In this document: positions 9,773-17,702 of the stretch, piece by piece
Layout: each line of letters begins with the position of its first letter
Numbering within the stretch: position 1 is the first letter of the stretch
Origin: DATFNI01 sp963712305
GTDB taxonomy: Bacteria > Bacteroidota > Rhodothermia > Balneolales > DATFMH01
Direction of reading: 5' to 3'
Length of the DNA: 64,000 nt
Assembly: GCA_963712305.1 (NCBI GenBank)
Contig: CAVQHI010000001.1
Location: 434,001-498,000 of the forward strand
The notes under the pieces: model-generated
What the model was told of the DNA's origin: nothing
The model's database searches: none
The model's input: only the letters and a program-made list of their open reading frames with translations
Made by a program: the position numbers and the translations under genes

Positions 9773-10417
9773 ATGAAACGATCAACAAGAATGGTTGTTT
9801 CGGGCTTTTCCATTATTGCCTTAGCTATAAGCCTGACAGGCTGTGCTTCGACCGGAATGCAGCGATCCAAAGATACACGAACATCGATGGAGACGATGGA
9901 TAATGATATTCAATCTGTTGCCGCTCAGTTAGATGCCACCGGATCGGCGCTCGATGTCCTTATGATGCCGAATCAGGCTGACGTGAAGAAGGCCTTTAAT
10001 TCATTTACTGATAATGTATCAAAAATGGAAGGTATGCAGAAAGATTTCGCTAAACACGCCGCAGAAATGAAGGCGCGCGGCAAGGACTATTTCGAGGAAT
10101 GGCAAAAGACCGGTTCTACATACAAAAACCCGCAGATACAGCAACTCAGCGAACAACGTCGGGCAAAACTCGGTGATATCTATGGTCAAATAGCTGAAAA
10201 TAGCATTGGAGTAAATGATGCATTTACATCCTATGTATCCGATATCAAAGAGATCCAGATGTACCTTTCGAATGATTTGACGCCAAAAGGGATCGAAGCC
10301 ATTGCTCCGACATCCAGGAAGGTCGTCGATGACGGAACCAATCTTAAAGATGCTATAAAGAATGTTCAAACAGCCATTCAAAAGGCAAGAGAATCTATGT
10401 CCCAAACAGGTTCGTAA
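9773..10417 (+). CDS. DUF2959-like lipoprotein, copy 1
   Basis: A 214-residue lipoprotein. The signal MKRSTRMVVSGFSIIALAIS ends in the lipobox LTGC, so it should be lipidated and envelope-anchored. The mature part is helical and charged (METMDNDIQSVAAQLDATGS, KNPQIQQLSEQRR, IQMYLSNDLTPKGIEAI). This matches DUF2959-type lipoproteins of unknown function. The ATG at 9773 is preceded by AAAGGTGA; an in-frame ATG at 9644 lies before the promoter element and is rejected. A second copy at 12669 is very similar along most of its length. Control by site A implies stress-induced expression. Confidence 0.85.
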   Translation: MKRSTRMVVSGFSIIALAISLTGCASTGMQRSKDTRTSMETMDNDIQSVAAQLDATGSALDVLMMPNQADVKKAFNSFTDNVSKMEGMQKDFAKHAAEMKARGKDYFEEWQKTGSTYKNPQIQQLSEQRRAKLGDIYGQIAENSIGVNDAFTSYVSDIKEIQMYLSNDLTPKGIEAIAPTSRKVVDDGTNLKDAIKNVQTAIQKARESMSQTGS

Positions 10418-10460
10418 GCAAGCATACACATCATCTGTCAAATGGTTTAATTAAACATGT

Positions 10461-10676
10461 ATGAAAAAATTCGGCATCATTATCGTGGCCATTGGATTGT
10501 TGATCACCATTTACACCGGAATCAACATCGTTACCAAAGAAAAGGTGGTTGATATTGGCAAATTGGAAATCACGCAGAACAAAAACCACAGGTTAAACTG
10601 GTCCCCGGCAATCGGAGTTGCAGTGATGGTCATAGGGGGCGTAGTCATAATCTACGGTGCCAATAAAAAAGGATGA
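10461..10676 (+). CDS. Small two-helix membrane protein
   Basis: A 71-residue protein with an N-terminal helix (IIIVAIGLLITIYTGI), a polar loop containing KEKVVDIGKLEIT, a second helix (AIGVAVMVIGGVVIIYG) and a basic tail. Both ends should face the same side of the membrane. It is 43 bp after DUF2959 copy 1 and probably co-transcribed. I recognise the general type, common in stress clusters, but not a named function. The ribosome-binding site is weak. Confidence 0.65.
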   Translation: MKKFGIIIVAIGLLITIYTGINIVTKEKVVDIGKLEITQNKNHRLNWSPAIGVAVMVIGGVVIIYGANKKG

Positions 10677-10728
10677 TTCCATTCTGTAACTAATTCACAC
10701 ATATTATATAATATTAATAGGATACATT

Positions 10729-10917
10729 ATGAAAAATAAAACCGAATTTAAAGGAAACTGGAACGAGACTAAAGGCAAACTGAAGCAACAATTTGCCAAA
10801 CTCACCGACGATGATCTCTTGTTGGAAGAAGGGAAAGAGGATGAACTGTTGGGGCGCCTCCAGGTTAAGCTTGGTAAGTCAAAAGAAGAGATACATAAAC
10901 TCATCTCTAAGTTATAA
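10729..10917 (+). CDS. CsbD-family stress protein, copy 1
   Basis: A 62-residue hydrophilic protein with the CsbD pattern: FKGNWNETKGKLKQQFAKLT, then DDDL, EEGKEDELLGRLQ and GKSKEEI. CsbD proteins are small, induced by general stress and of unknown biochemical role. It lies 52 bp after the two-helix protein and begins a run of tiny genes ending in an lmo0937-like gene. Upstream, TGTAA (10685) and TATAA (10707) are 22 bp apart, one more than the island consensus, so I do not count it as a site. Confidence 0.85.
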   Translation: MKNKTEFKGNWNETKGKLKQQFAKLTDDDLLLEEGKEDELLGRLQVKLGKSKEEIHKLISKL

Positions 10918-11030
10918 AAACCAGGCGAAGACATCAGAACCGGCTTCAAAAGACAAATGCAACTCCCCTTTTGTAATGACATGAAAATAAACTGCTTGAT
11001 TCTACAATTTATTAAAATAGTATAGAAATT

Positions 11031-11219
11031 ATGAAATACGAACCTGGACTTAAAACGGATTGGGACAAGAAAAAGAGTATGCTGAAACAAAAATTCGGCG
11101 TACTAACCAATGACGATCTCTCATTTGAAAAATGGGAAAAGGATGAAATGATAAACCATCTTCAGGTTAGACTTGAAGAATCAAAAGAAATGATATACAA
11201 ATTTATTGCAAACTTATAG
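11031..11219 (+). CDS. CsbD-like protein, diverged copy 2
   Basis: A 62-residue protein of the same length and layout as the CsbD protein at 10729 (LKTDWDKKKSMLKQKFGVLT, NDDLSFEKWEKDEMINHLQ, ESKEMIYKF). It has lost the usual G-N-W core glycine and the EEGKE signature. It is probably a local duplication that has diverged. It sits 113 bp downstream with no clear promoter of its own. Confidence 0.7.
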   Translation: MKYEPGLKTDWDKKKSMLKQKFGVLTNDDLSFEKWEKDEMINHLQVRLEESKEMIYKFIANL

Positions 11220-11272
11220 AATCTGAAAAAGAACATATTGACTGATTACTAAAACATAAATTGAATAATGAT

Positions 11273-11452
11273 ATGAAAAGTATAATGAATAATTACACCA
11301 TTCAGGGAAAAGACAAATTGGGAATTTTTACAGTGGAATATAGTCGGGATATGGATGAACTAGGCAAAGCGATTAGAAATTTAGTCGAAAAAGAAACCAA
11401 CCAATCAACAAACAGAAAGAAACGATCATGGGAAATCTACTCTACATCATAG
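11273..11452 (+). CDS. Possible 59-residue hypothetical protein
   Basis: A short hydrophilic frame (MKSIMNNYTIQGKDKLGIF, YSRDMDELGKAIRNLVEKE) that overlaps the start of the lmo0937-like gene by 25 bp in another frame. A TTG at 11261 would add four residues. There is no convincing ribosome-binding site and no recognised domain. Position within a run of tiny stress genes is the main support. Confidence 0.35.
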   Translation: MKSIMNNYTIQGKDKLGIFTVEYSRDMDELGKAIRNLVEKETNQSTNRKKRSWEIYSTS

Positions 11453-11583
11453 CAGTCATCTTGATTATCGCATGGGCCATCGGATTTATCGGCTACGGTA
11501 CCGGAGGTATTCTACATATTCTTCTGGTTATTGCAATTATTGCCATTCTATTCAGGGTTATTCAGGGAAGAAGAGCTTTTTGA
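11428..11583 (+). CDS. lmo0937-like tiny membrane protein, copy 1
   Basis: A 51-residue, almost entirely hydrophobic protein: MGNLLYIIAVILIIAWAIGF, then GYGTGGILHILLVIAIIAI, ending in the basic QGRRAF. This is the pattern of the lmo0937/YqaE-sized membrane peptides: two helices joined by a Gly-rich turn. Function is unknown; such genes are usually induced by envelope or osmotic stress. A second copy at 13443 follows the second DUF2959 gene, so the DUF2959 and lmo0937 pairing is repeated. Confidence 0.75.
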   Translation: MGNLLYIIAVILIIAWAIGFIGYGTGGILHILLVIAIIAILFRVIQGRRAF

Positions 11584-11629
11584 ATTCGGATTTTCAACCT
11601 TTATGCACGCCGTAAAATCTTAAAAACCC

Positions 11630-11666
11630 GTGAATTATGTAAGAATCATTCATAAATATGTAATGC
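11630..11666 (+). promoter_or_regulatory. Stress-regulon promoter element, site C
   Basis: GTGA (11630), TGTAA (11638) and TGTAATGC (11659-11666) match the island consensus exactly. No ORF follows for 340 bp, but a strong intrinsic terminator does at 11824-11857. This site therefore seems to drive a non-coding transcript. Confidence 0.65.
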
Positions 11667-11853
11667 GTCGCTCATAGAAAAGATACACTTTGTGTTGAAA
11701 GTGAATTCTTGTCCTTCAAGCAAAAACAACATAAATCATTAATGTAAACATGATACCAACTTAATTATCGCACACACAACCAACACGACACAATATATAC
11801 TATTGTTTCAGAGAGTTACATCCAAAAGGACAGGTGCCAAAACCTGTCCTTTT
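11667..11853 (+). ncRNA. Candidate stress-induced small RNA
   Basis: Between promoter site C and the terminator at 11824-11857 there are about 185 bases with no usable reading frame (the only ATGs open frames of a few codons). The transcript would end with TTCAGAGAG, TACA and the terminator stem AGGACAGG/CCTGTCCT, a module repeated at 24727-24785. An internal TATACT about ten bases before TTCAGAGAG could alternatively start a shorter RNA of about 50 nt. Existence and 5' end are inference. Confidence 0.4.
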
Positions 11854-11857
11854 TTTT
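11824..11857 (+). terminator. Strong intrinsic terminator
   Basis: AAAAGGACAGGT (11824-11835) pairs perfectly with ACCTGTCCTTTT (11842-11853) around a six-base loop, and the T-run continues to 11857. It closes the putative small RNA and insulates the downstream AraC gene. Confidence 0.85.
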
Positions 11858-12008
11858 ATTCAGTTATTCAAATTGAACTAAAACCAAGAATGATACTGTT
11901 ATACAAATTATACACAGCGATTGGTCAATTTATATAATTGCTGAGGGGATCTTGTACGAAAGAACAGAGGGAAAATATATGTCGCCTCCCTAATTACTAA
12001 GCCGTTTT

Positions 12009-12569
12009 ATGAAAATTTATATTAAATATATGGTCAGTCTGCGATGCAAGATGGTGGTGAAGGAAGAGTTGCATAGATTGGGTCTGCATTATAGAGACCT
12101 TGATCTCGGTGTGGTTGACGTTATGGAAGATATTACCCAGGAACAGCGCGGACAACTGCGAGAAAATCTGCTCGGTTCGGGGTTAGAATTAATGGATGAT
12201 AAAAAGAGCATCCTTATTGAAAAAATAAAGGATGTAATCATTGAAATGGTGCATTATTCCGATGAAATACCCGATGTTAATTATTCGGACTACCTCAGTG
12301 AGAAATTAGGATACGATTATACCTATCTTTCCAACACCTTTTCGGAGGTTAAGGGCGTCACTATACAGCAATTCATCATCATGCATAAAATTGAAAGGGT
12401 AAAAGAATTACTGTTGTATGATGAGCTTACCCTCACCGAAATATCCTATAAACTGCATTACAGCAGTGTGGCCCATCTATCCAATCAGTTCAAGAAAATT
12501 ACCGGTCTCACCCCCACCTATTTCAGGCATTTAAAGCAAAAACGCATGCACAACCTGGAAGACCTGTGA
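12009..12569 (+). CDS. AraC-family transcriptional regulator
   Basis: A 186-residue regulator. The C-terminal half is a two-HTH AraC/XylS domain (YLSEKLGYDYTYLSNTFSEV, then LTLTEISYKLHYSSVAHLSN, FKKITGLTPTYFR). The N-terminal 80 residues (MVSLRCKMVVKEELHRLGL, EDITQEQRGQLRENL, SGLELMDDKKSILIEKIKD) form a short domain seen in a Bacteroidota group of such regulators, not a typical sugar-binding cupin. Its stop overlaps the GTGA of promoter site B. Its place between the two DUF2959 copies makes it a candidate local regulator of the island, which is inference. Confidence 0.88.
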   Translation: MKIYIKYMVSLRCKMVVKEELHRLGLHYRDLDLGVVDVMEDITQEQRGQLRENLLGSGLELMDDKKSILIEKIKDVIIEMVHYSDEIPDVNYSDYLSEKLGYDYTYLSNTFSEVKGVTIQQFIIMHKIERVKELLLYDELTLTEISYKLHYSSVAHLSNQFKKITGLTPTYFRHLKQKRMHNLEDL

Positions 12570-12602
12570 TATATATAAGATTTATTCATTAGAGTGTAAG
12601 GC
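12566..12602 (+). promoter_or_regulatory. Stress-regulon promoter element, site B
   Basis: GTGA (12566, overlapping the AraC stop codon), TATAA (12574) and TGTAAGGC (12595-12602) have the same spacing as the other sites. It lies about 67 bp upstream of DUF2959 copy 2. Confidence 0.65.
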
Positions 12603-12668
12603 TTATACGGGTAAAGGTGCTGATCTTGCAATTGTGAAAAAGTATTCACCTATGCAAAGGGATACACT

Positions 12669-13319
12669 ATGAATAAAACAAATCAGCCGCTCTTTCTCTT
12701 TATCATGTTCCTCGTCATCTCCATTGGCTTGGCTGGGTGTTCATCGAATGGCACACAGCGCTCACAAAAAACGAGAATATCTATGAAAACTATGGACAAT
12801 GATATTAGTTCAGCCATAGTGCAGTTGGATTCCACCGGTGCGTCGTTGAGTGCACTTATGATGCCGGACCAACCAGATGTGAAGAAGGCCTTCGAGGTGT
12901 ATTCTGCCAATACATCAAAAATGGAAAATATGCAAAAACGGTTTGCCAAACATGCCGATGAAATGAAGGCACGGGGCAAGGACTATTTCGAAGAATGGGA
13001 AAAAGATGGGAAAAATTATAAAAATCCGCAGATACAGCAACTAAGTGAACAGCGTCGTGCGGCACTCAGCAATATATATGGACAAATAGCTGAAAACAGT
13101 GTTGGAGTTAAAGAAGCCTTCAAAACGTATGTGTCTGACGTTAAAGAAATACAGCAATATCTTTCGAACGATTTGACGCCAAAAGGGATCTCGGCTATTG
13201 CGCCAACTTCCATGAGGGTCGTTAATGATGGGGACAGTCTAAAATATGCCATAACTAACGTTCAAACAGCCATTCAAAGGGCAAGAGAAGCAATGTCACA
13301 AAGTGGCAATATACAATAG
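12669..13319 (+). CDS. DUF2959-like lipoprotein, copy 2
   Basis: A 216-residue lipoprotein with signal MNKTNQPLFLFIMFLVISIG and lipobox LAGC. The mature part is very similar to copy 1 (KTMDNDI, LMMPDQPDVKKAF, RGKDYFEEWEKDGKNYKNPQ, EQRRAALSNIYGQIAENSVG, SNDLTPKG). The signal peptides differ more than the mature parts, so the duplication is not very recent. The genes share the same promoter type, suggesting co-induction. Function is unknown. Confidence 0.85.
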   Translation: MNKTNQPLFLFIMFLVISIGLAGCSSNGTQRSQKTRISMKTMDNDISSAIVQLDSTGASLSALMMPDQPDVKKAFEVYSANTSKMENMQKRFAKHADEMKARGKDYFEEWEKDGKNYKNPQIQQLSEQRRAALSNIYGQIAENSVGVKEAFKTYVSDVKEIQQYLSNDLTPKGISAIAPTSMRVVNDGDSLKYAITNVQTAIQRAREAMSQSGNIQ

Positions 13320-13442
13320 AAGCGTAAAACAGATAAGGCAAGGATATTCGTAGCGAATCCAGTCTTGTCATGTATTGGTAAGACTCATAAAGATATTCCC
13401 GATACAATTGTCATATAATCTATAAACGAAATACCAACTATC

Positions 13443-13598
13443 ATGGGAAATCTACTTTACCTCGTGGCGATCATCCTGATCATTGGTTGGGCCATTGGAT
13501 TTATTGGTTTTGGCTTAGGTGGCTTTTTTCACATGGTGCTAATCATTGCATGTATTGCAATAGTACTCAGACTCATTCAGGGAAAACAGGTCGCTTGA
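13443..13598 (+). CDS. lmo0937-like tiny membrane protein, copy 2
   Basis: A 51-residue protein closely matching copy 1 (MGNLLYLVAIILIIGWAIGF, GFGLGGFFHMVLIIACIAI, QGKQVA). ATG at 13443. It lies 123 bp after DUF2959 copy 2, repeating the arrangement seen at 9.8-11.6 kb. No promoter element of the island type was found directly upstream, so it may be read from the DUF2959 promoter. Confidence 0.75.
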   Translation: MGNLLYLVAIILIIGWAIGFIGFGLGGFFHMVLIIACIAIVLRLIQGKQVA

Positions 13599-13695
13599 TT
13601 TCTACCAAAACCATTCCAAAAGACCCGGACTTTTAGGAACACCGTGCTTCCATTATCAAATAAGTAATTCATAAATACATTGCGGTGGAAATGAT

Positions 13696-14763
13696 ATGAT
13701 TGACATAAAAAAATATGGTGTTTTACTATCTAAGACCGATCTGGAATTTGAAAATGACAGTGTTCTTAATCCTGCGGTCATACGCGAGGGCGACAGTGTG
13801 CATCTTTTTTACCGTGCGGTGCAAGAGGGAAACCACTCGACTATTGGCTATTGCAGACTGGATGGTCCATTCACAGTAGCCGAACGGTGGGATAAACCTT
13901 TTATCGTTCCTGAATTCGATTTCGAATCGCAGGGTGTCGAAGATGCACGTATAGTAAAGATTGATGATTTGTATTATATGACCTATACCGGGTATGATGG
14001 AGTCAATGCGCGGGGAGCTTTGGCTACCTCGAAGGATTTAATGCATTTCGATAAACACGGTGTCATCGTTCCACCCATTTCGTATGCAGAATTTATATTC
14101 CTTGCGGAATCTGAAGGCAAAGTGAATGGACATTATTACCGTAATCACAAGTTTTACTACCCGGAAGCCGATCCTGACAGAAAAATCATGTTGTGGGACA
14201 AAAATGTAATATTCTTTCCCCGAAGGATTAACGGGCAATTGGTGTTTCTCCACCGGATCAGACCGGGGATTCAAATAGTTTTTGTAAATGACCTGGGCGA
14301 ACTCACCAAAGAATTTTGGAGACATTATTTCCTCAAGCTGCAGGATCACATCGTTATGGATCCTTTTTATCATCATGAATCGAGCTATATCGGCAGTGGA
14401 TGCCCACCCATTGAAACGGAACATGGTTGGATCCTTATTTACCATGGAGTGGAACAGACCGAAAAAGGGCTTGTTTATTCTGCCTGTGCCGCCTTACTTG
14501 ACCTGAATGATCCTTCAATAGAGCTGGCCCGGCTTCCCTTTGCTTTATTTTCACCTGAACACGATTGGGAAGTAACCGGGGTGGTAAATAATGTGGTGTT
14601 TCCTACCGGCACGGCGGTATTTGGGGATACCTTGTTTATCTATTATGGTGCAGCGGATACCCAAATTGCCTGTGCATCAGTGAATATAATAGAGTTGGTA
14701 ACTGAATTGTTAACCCATACTTCGAAAGATGAAAAACAAAACTGCTTCCAACCACATATATGA
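13696..14763 (+). CDS. GH130-family mannoside phosphorylase-like protein
   Basis: A 355-residue five-bladed beta-propeller glycosidase. NPAVIREGDSVHLFYRA starts the first blade, GVEDARIVKIDDLYYMTYTG carries the probable catalytic Asp (D83), and SGCPPIETEHGWILIYHGV and NVVFPTGTAVFGDTLFIYYG mark later blades. GH130 enzymes phosphorolyse or hydrolyse beta-mannosides. There is no signal peptide, so it should act in the cytosol. A GGTGGA site precedes ATG 13696. It overlaps the next gene by 35 bp and starts a five-gene operon (GH130, GT4-toroid, PIG-L, GT4, GH100-like). The exact linkage acted on is unknown. Confidence 0.85.
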   Translation: MIDIKKYGVLLSKTDLEFENDSVLNPAVIREGDSVHLFYRAVQEGNHSTIGYCRLDGPFTVAERWDKPFIVPEFDFESQGVEDARIVKIDDLYYMTYTGYDGVNARGALATSKDLMHFDKHGVIVPPISYAEFIFLAESEGKVNGHYYRNHKFYYPEADPDRKIMLWDKNVIFFPRRINGQLVFLHRIRPGIQIVFVNDLGELTKEFWRHYFLKLQDHIVMDPFYHHESSYIGSGCPPIETEHGWILIYHGVEQTEKGLVYSACAALLDLNDPSIELARLPFALFSPEHDWEVTGVVNNVVFPTGTAVFGDTLFIYYGAADTQIACASVNIIELVTELLTHTSKDEKQNCFQPHI

Positions 14764-17065
14764 GGATGTATTCAGCAACGAGTCAGTTAACCTGAAAAAC
14801 ACAGTATATCCCGCATTAGCCTTAAATAAAATCTCAGGTTTTCTTACAGATCATAAGCCCGACCTGGCTGAAATACTGGTCATCACCTCGTATCCGCCGA
14901 GGATATGCGGTATAGCCACTTATTCCGAAGATTTGATTAAGGCGCTTAATAATAAATTCAGCGATTCCTTTTTCGCTACCGTTTGTGCCCTGGAAACGGG
15001 TGATACAACGTATTCTTATCCAGCAGAAGTTAAATTTATTCTTAACACATCATTAGCCGCCGAATATAAAAAATTAGCCTTCACAATTAATAATGACGAT
15101 CACATTAGTCTCGTATTGATTCAGCATGAATTTGGTTTTTTTCACGAACAGGAACAAGCATTTCTGCACTTTATACATTCGGTTACAAAACCGGTTGTAC
15201 TTGTCTTTCATACCGTGTTACCCCTACCTGACAAACAGTTAAAAGCAAAAGTGAGAGATATAGCGACTGCCAGTGAAGCGATCGTGGTAATGACCCATTT
15301 CGCTGCACAGGTGTTAATCAATGATTATGATGTACAACAGCAAAAAATAACAGTCATTGCCCACGGCACCCATTTGGTACCTCATTTAAGTGAAAAGTTT
15401 CTGAAAAAAAAATATGGATTGTTAGGCCGAAAAGTCCTTACAACTTTCGGTCTTCTTAGTGCGGGAAAGAGTATTGAAACCACCATTAAGGCATTGCCTG
15501 CCATTGTTGAGCAATGTCCTGATGTTGTTTTCCTTGTCATTGGAAAAACACACCCTGAAGTTGTAAAGACCGACGGGGAAAAATACAGAATCAGTCTGGA
15601 ATCCCTTGTAATGGATTTGGGACTAACCAACCACGTAAAATTTATCAATAGCTTTTTGGCGCTGCCTGACCTGCTCGAATATTTACAGCTTACAGATATT
15701 TATCTGTTTACCAGTAACGATCCGAATCAGGTCGTAAGCGGTACGTTTGCGTATGCCATGAGTTGCGCATGCCCCATCATTTCAACCCCCATACCTCATG
15801 CTAAGGAAGTATTGACTGAGGATACCGGTATTATTATTGATTTTGGAAACTCCCAACAATTGGCTGATGGCGTTATCAGGTTACTTGATGATGATTCGTT
15901 ACGGACAAATATCAGTTCAAATACCCTGCAAAAAATAGTATCCACTGCCTGGGAAAATTCTGCGGTGGCACATGCCAGGTTGTTCGAACACTTTGCAGTT
16001 GACAAGATTGCCATACGTTACAATCTCCCGGTCATCAATCTGAACCACCTGAAACAAATGACGACACAAACCGGAATCATCCAGTTTTCAAAGATTAATC
16101 AACCCGATATTGATTCTGGTTATACCCTGGATGATAATGCACGAGCCCTGGTAGTCATGTGTATGCATTACCAGCTTACTGGAGACAAAAGGCGTATTCA
16201 TGACATTCAAAAGTACCTTCGTTTTATAAAACGCTGTCAACAGCATGGTGGTGATTTTTTAAATTATGTTGATAAGAACAACCATTTTACCATTCAGAAC
16301 GAATCTGTTAATTTAGATGATTCCAATGGAAGAGCCATTTGGGCTTTAGGATACTTAGGATCATTAAAAGGCCTGTTACCCGGGGAAATCATATCAGAGG
16401 CCGAAATGATTCTCGAAGAATCCCTGCCACATATTAAAAAGGTGCACTCAACCCGTGCCATGGCGTTCGCTATAAAAGGATTGTTTTTTTATCAGGGCAC
16501 CCAAAAATCTCCTGAAATTCTCACATTTTTAAAAACCTTTGCCAATCGGTTGGCCCAGATGTATAAACATGAATCAGATGAAAATTGGGAATGGTTTGAG
16601 GGATATCTTACCTATGCCAATAGCGTCCTACCTGAGGCGATGTTATACGCCTGGCTGGTATCCGGAGAACCCGAGTATAAAGAAATAGCCATGTCGTCTC
16701 TTCATTTCCTGTTGTCGCAGACATTTAATCAAAAAGGGATAGAAGTCATCTCCAACAGAAACTGGCTGCAAAAGGGACAGCAACCCGAGCACGTTGGAGA
16801 ACAACCAATCGATGTCAGTTACACCATCATGACACTTAGTAAATTTTACGATGTATTTGAGGATGATGAGTATCGTAAAAAGATGGAAACGGCATTTAAC
16901 TGGTTTTTGGGTGACAACCGCCTTCATCAAATTGTATATAACCCTTGTACCGGTGGCTGTTATGACGGGCTGGAGGAAACACACGTAAACCTCAATCAGG
17001 GAGCCGAGTCAACGGTCAGTTACCTGATGGCCAGATTAACCATGGGAAAATACCGTAATGCCTGA
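14729..17065 (+). CDS. GT4 glycosyltransferase fused to an alpha/alpha toroid domain
   Basis: A 778-residue two-domain protein. Residues about 45-430 form a GT-B fold, GT4 type (ILVITSYPPRICGIATYSED, LTTFGLLSAGKSIETTIKAL, then a donor-site region SGTFAYAMSCACPIISTPIP). Residues about 440-778 are alpha-helical with glycosidase-like toroid motifs (SGYTLDDNARALVVM, DSNGRAIWALGYLGSL, EWFEGYLTYANSVLPEAML). The combination suggests a transferase that binds or trims its own glycan; the second domain could be catalytic or purely binding. It overlaps GH130 at the front and PIG-L by eight bases at the end, indicating translational coupling. Confidence 0.8.
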   Translation: MKNKTASNHIYEDVFSNESVNLKNTVYPALALNKISGFLTDHKPDLAEILVITSYPPRICGIATYSEDLIKALNNKFSDSFFATVCALETGDTTYSYPAEVKFILNTSLAAEYKKLAFTINNDDHISLVLIQHEFGFFHEQEQAFLHFIHSVTKPVVLVFHTVLPLPDKQLKAKVRDIATASEAIVVMTHFAAQVLINDYDVQQQKITVIAHGTHLVPHLSEKFLKKKYGLLGRKVLTTFGLLSAGKSIETTIKALPAIVEQCPDVVFLVIGKTHPEVVKTDGEKYRISLESLVMDLGLTNHVKFINSFLALPDLLEYLQLTDIYLFTSNDPNQVVSGTFAYAMSCACPIISTPIPHAKEVLTEDTGIIIDFGNSQQLADGVIRLLDDDSLRTNISSNTLQKIVSTAWENSAVAHARLFEHFAVDKIAIRYNLPVINLNHLKQMTTQTGIIQFSKINQPDIDSGYTLDDNARALVVMCMHYQLTGDKRRIHDIQKYLRFIKRCQQHGGDFLNYVDKNNHFTIQNESVNLDDSNGRAIWALGYLGSLKGLLPGEIISEAEMILEESLPHIKKVHSTRAMAFAIKGLFFYQGTQKSPEILTFLKTFANRLAQMYKHESDENWEWFEGYLTYANSVLPEAMLYAWLVSGEPEYKEIAMSSLHFLLSQTFNQKGIEVISNRNWLQKGQQPEHVGEQPIDVSYTIMTLSKFYDVFEDDEYRKKMETAFNWFLGDNRLHQIVYNPCTGGCYDGLEETHVNLNQGAESTVSYLMARLTMGKYRNA

Positions 17066-17702
17066 AGTAGCCCGAAAATTTGTGGCTGTGATCGTGGCTC
17101 ACCCAGACGACGAAACGTTATGGGCGGGCGGGACCATTATGAGTCATCCCATTTGGGATCCGTTTATAGTGTGTGTCTGCAGGGCAAGCGATAGAGTTCG
17201 TGCCCCGCGGTTTTCCCAAGCGTTAGGCATTCTTAAATCAAAAGGAATCATGGGCGATCTCGACGACGGACCCGATCAAAAACCGCTGGATGAAGAAGAG
17301 CTGGAACGTACCATTCTGAACCTATTGCCTGCCAAACCGTTCGATCTGATCATAACACATAACCCCACTGGTGAATACACCCGGCACCTCAGGCATGAGG
17401 AAGTTAGTAAGGCGGTGATATCACTCTGGTATGGCCGTAGCATAGAAGCGAGTGAACTCTGGACTTTCGCCTATGAGGATGGCCTGAAGAAATACGTACC
17501 AAGGCCTGTGAATAATGCTCCCGTAAAACAAACACTTTCATCTCAGATATGGAGGATGAAACATAACCTCATCACGGAAACGTACGGCTTTGAGAAGGAT
17601 AGCTGGGAAGCCCAAACAACACCAAAGACAGAGACATTTTGGAAGTTTACGGATCGGCATGATGCTAAACAATGGCTGGATAACGGAGGCTTCTTAACAT
17701 GA
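17058..17702 (+). CDS. PIG-L (LmbE) family N-deacetylase
   Basis: A 214-residue Zn-dependent deacetylase. The metal motif AHPDDETLWAGG contains H15, D17 and D18, and TRHLRHEEV supplies the third histidine. Family members remove acetyl from GlcNAc-type sugars or pseudodisaccharides, as in MshB, BshB and GlcNAc-PI de-N-acetylase. It is placed between two GT4 genes with overlaps on both sides (8 and 4 bp). The obvious reading is that one GT4 makes an N-acetylated glycoside that this enzyme deacetylates. The substrate is unknown. Confidence 0.88.
   Translation: MPEVARKFVAVIVAHPDDETLWAGGTIMSHPIWDPFIVCVCRASDRVRAPRFSQALGILKSKGIMGDLDDGPDQKPLDEEELERTILNLLPAKPFDLIITHNPTGEYTRHLRHEEVSKAVISLWYGRSIEASELWTFAYEDGLKKYVPRPVNNAPVKQTLSSQIWRMKHNLITETYGFEKDSWEAQTTPKTETFWKFTDRHDAKQWLDNGGFLT

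Noticed and set aside
10685..10711. Possible stress promoter before CsbD copy 1
   Set aside because: TGTAA and TATAA are 22 bp apart, not 21, and no GTRA stands 8 bp before the first box.
13655..13690. Possible eighth stress promoter before GH130
   Set aside because: ATTCATAAATACATTGCGG resembles site C, but the TGTAA boxes and 21-bp spacing are absent.
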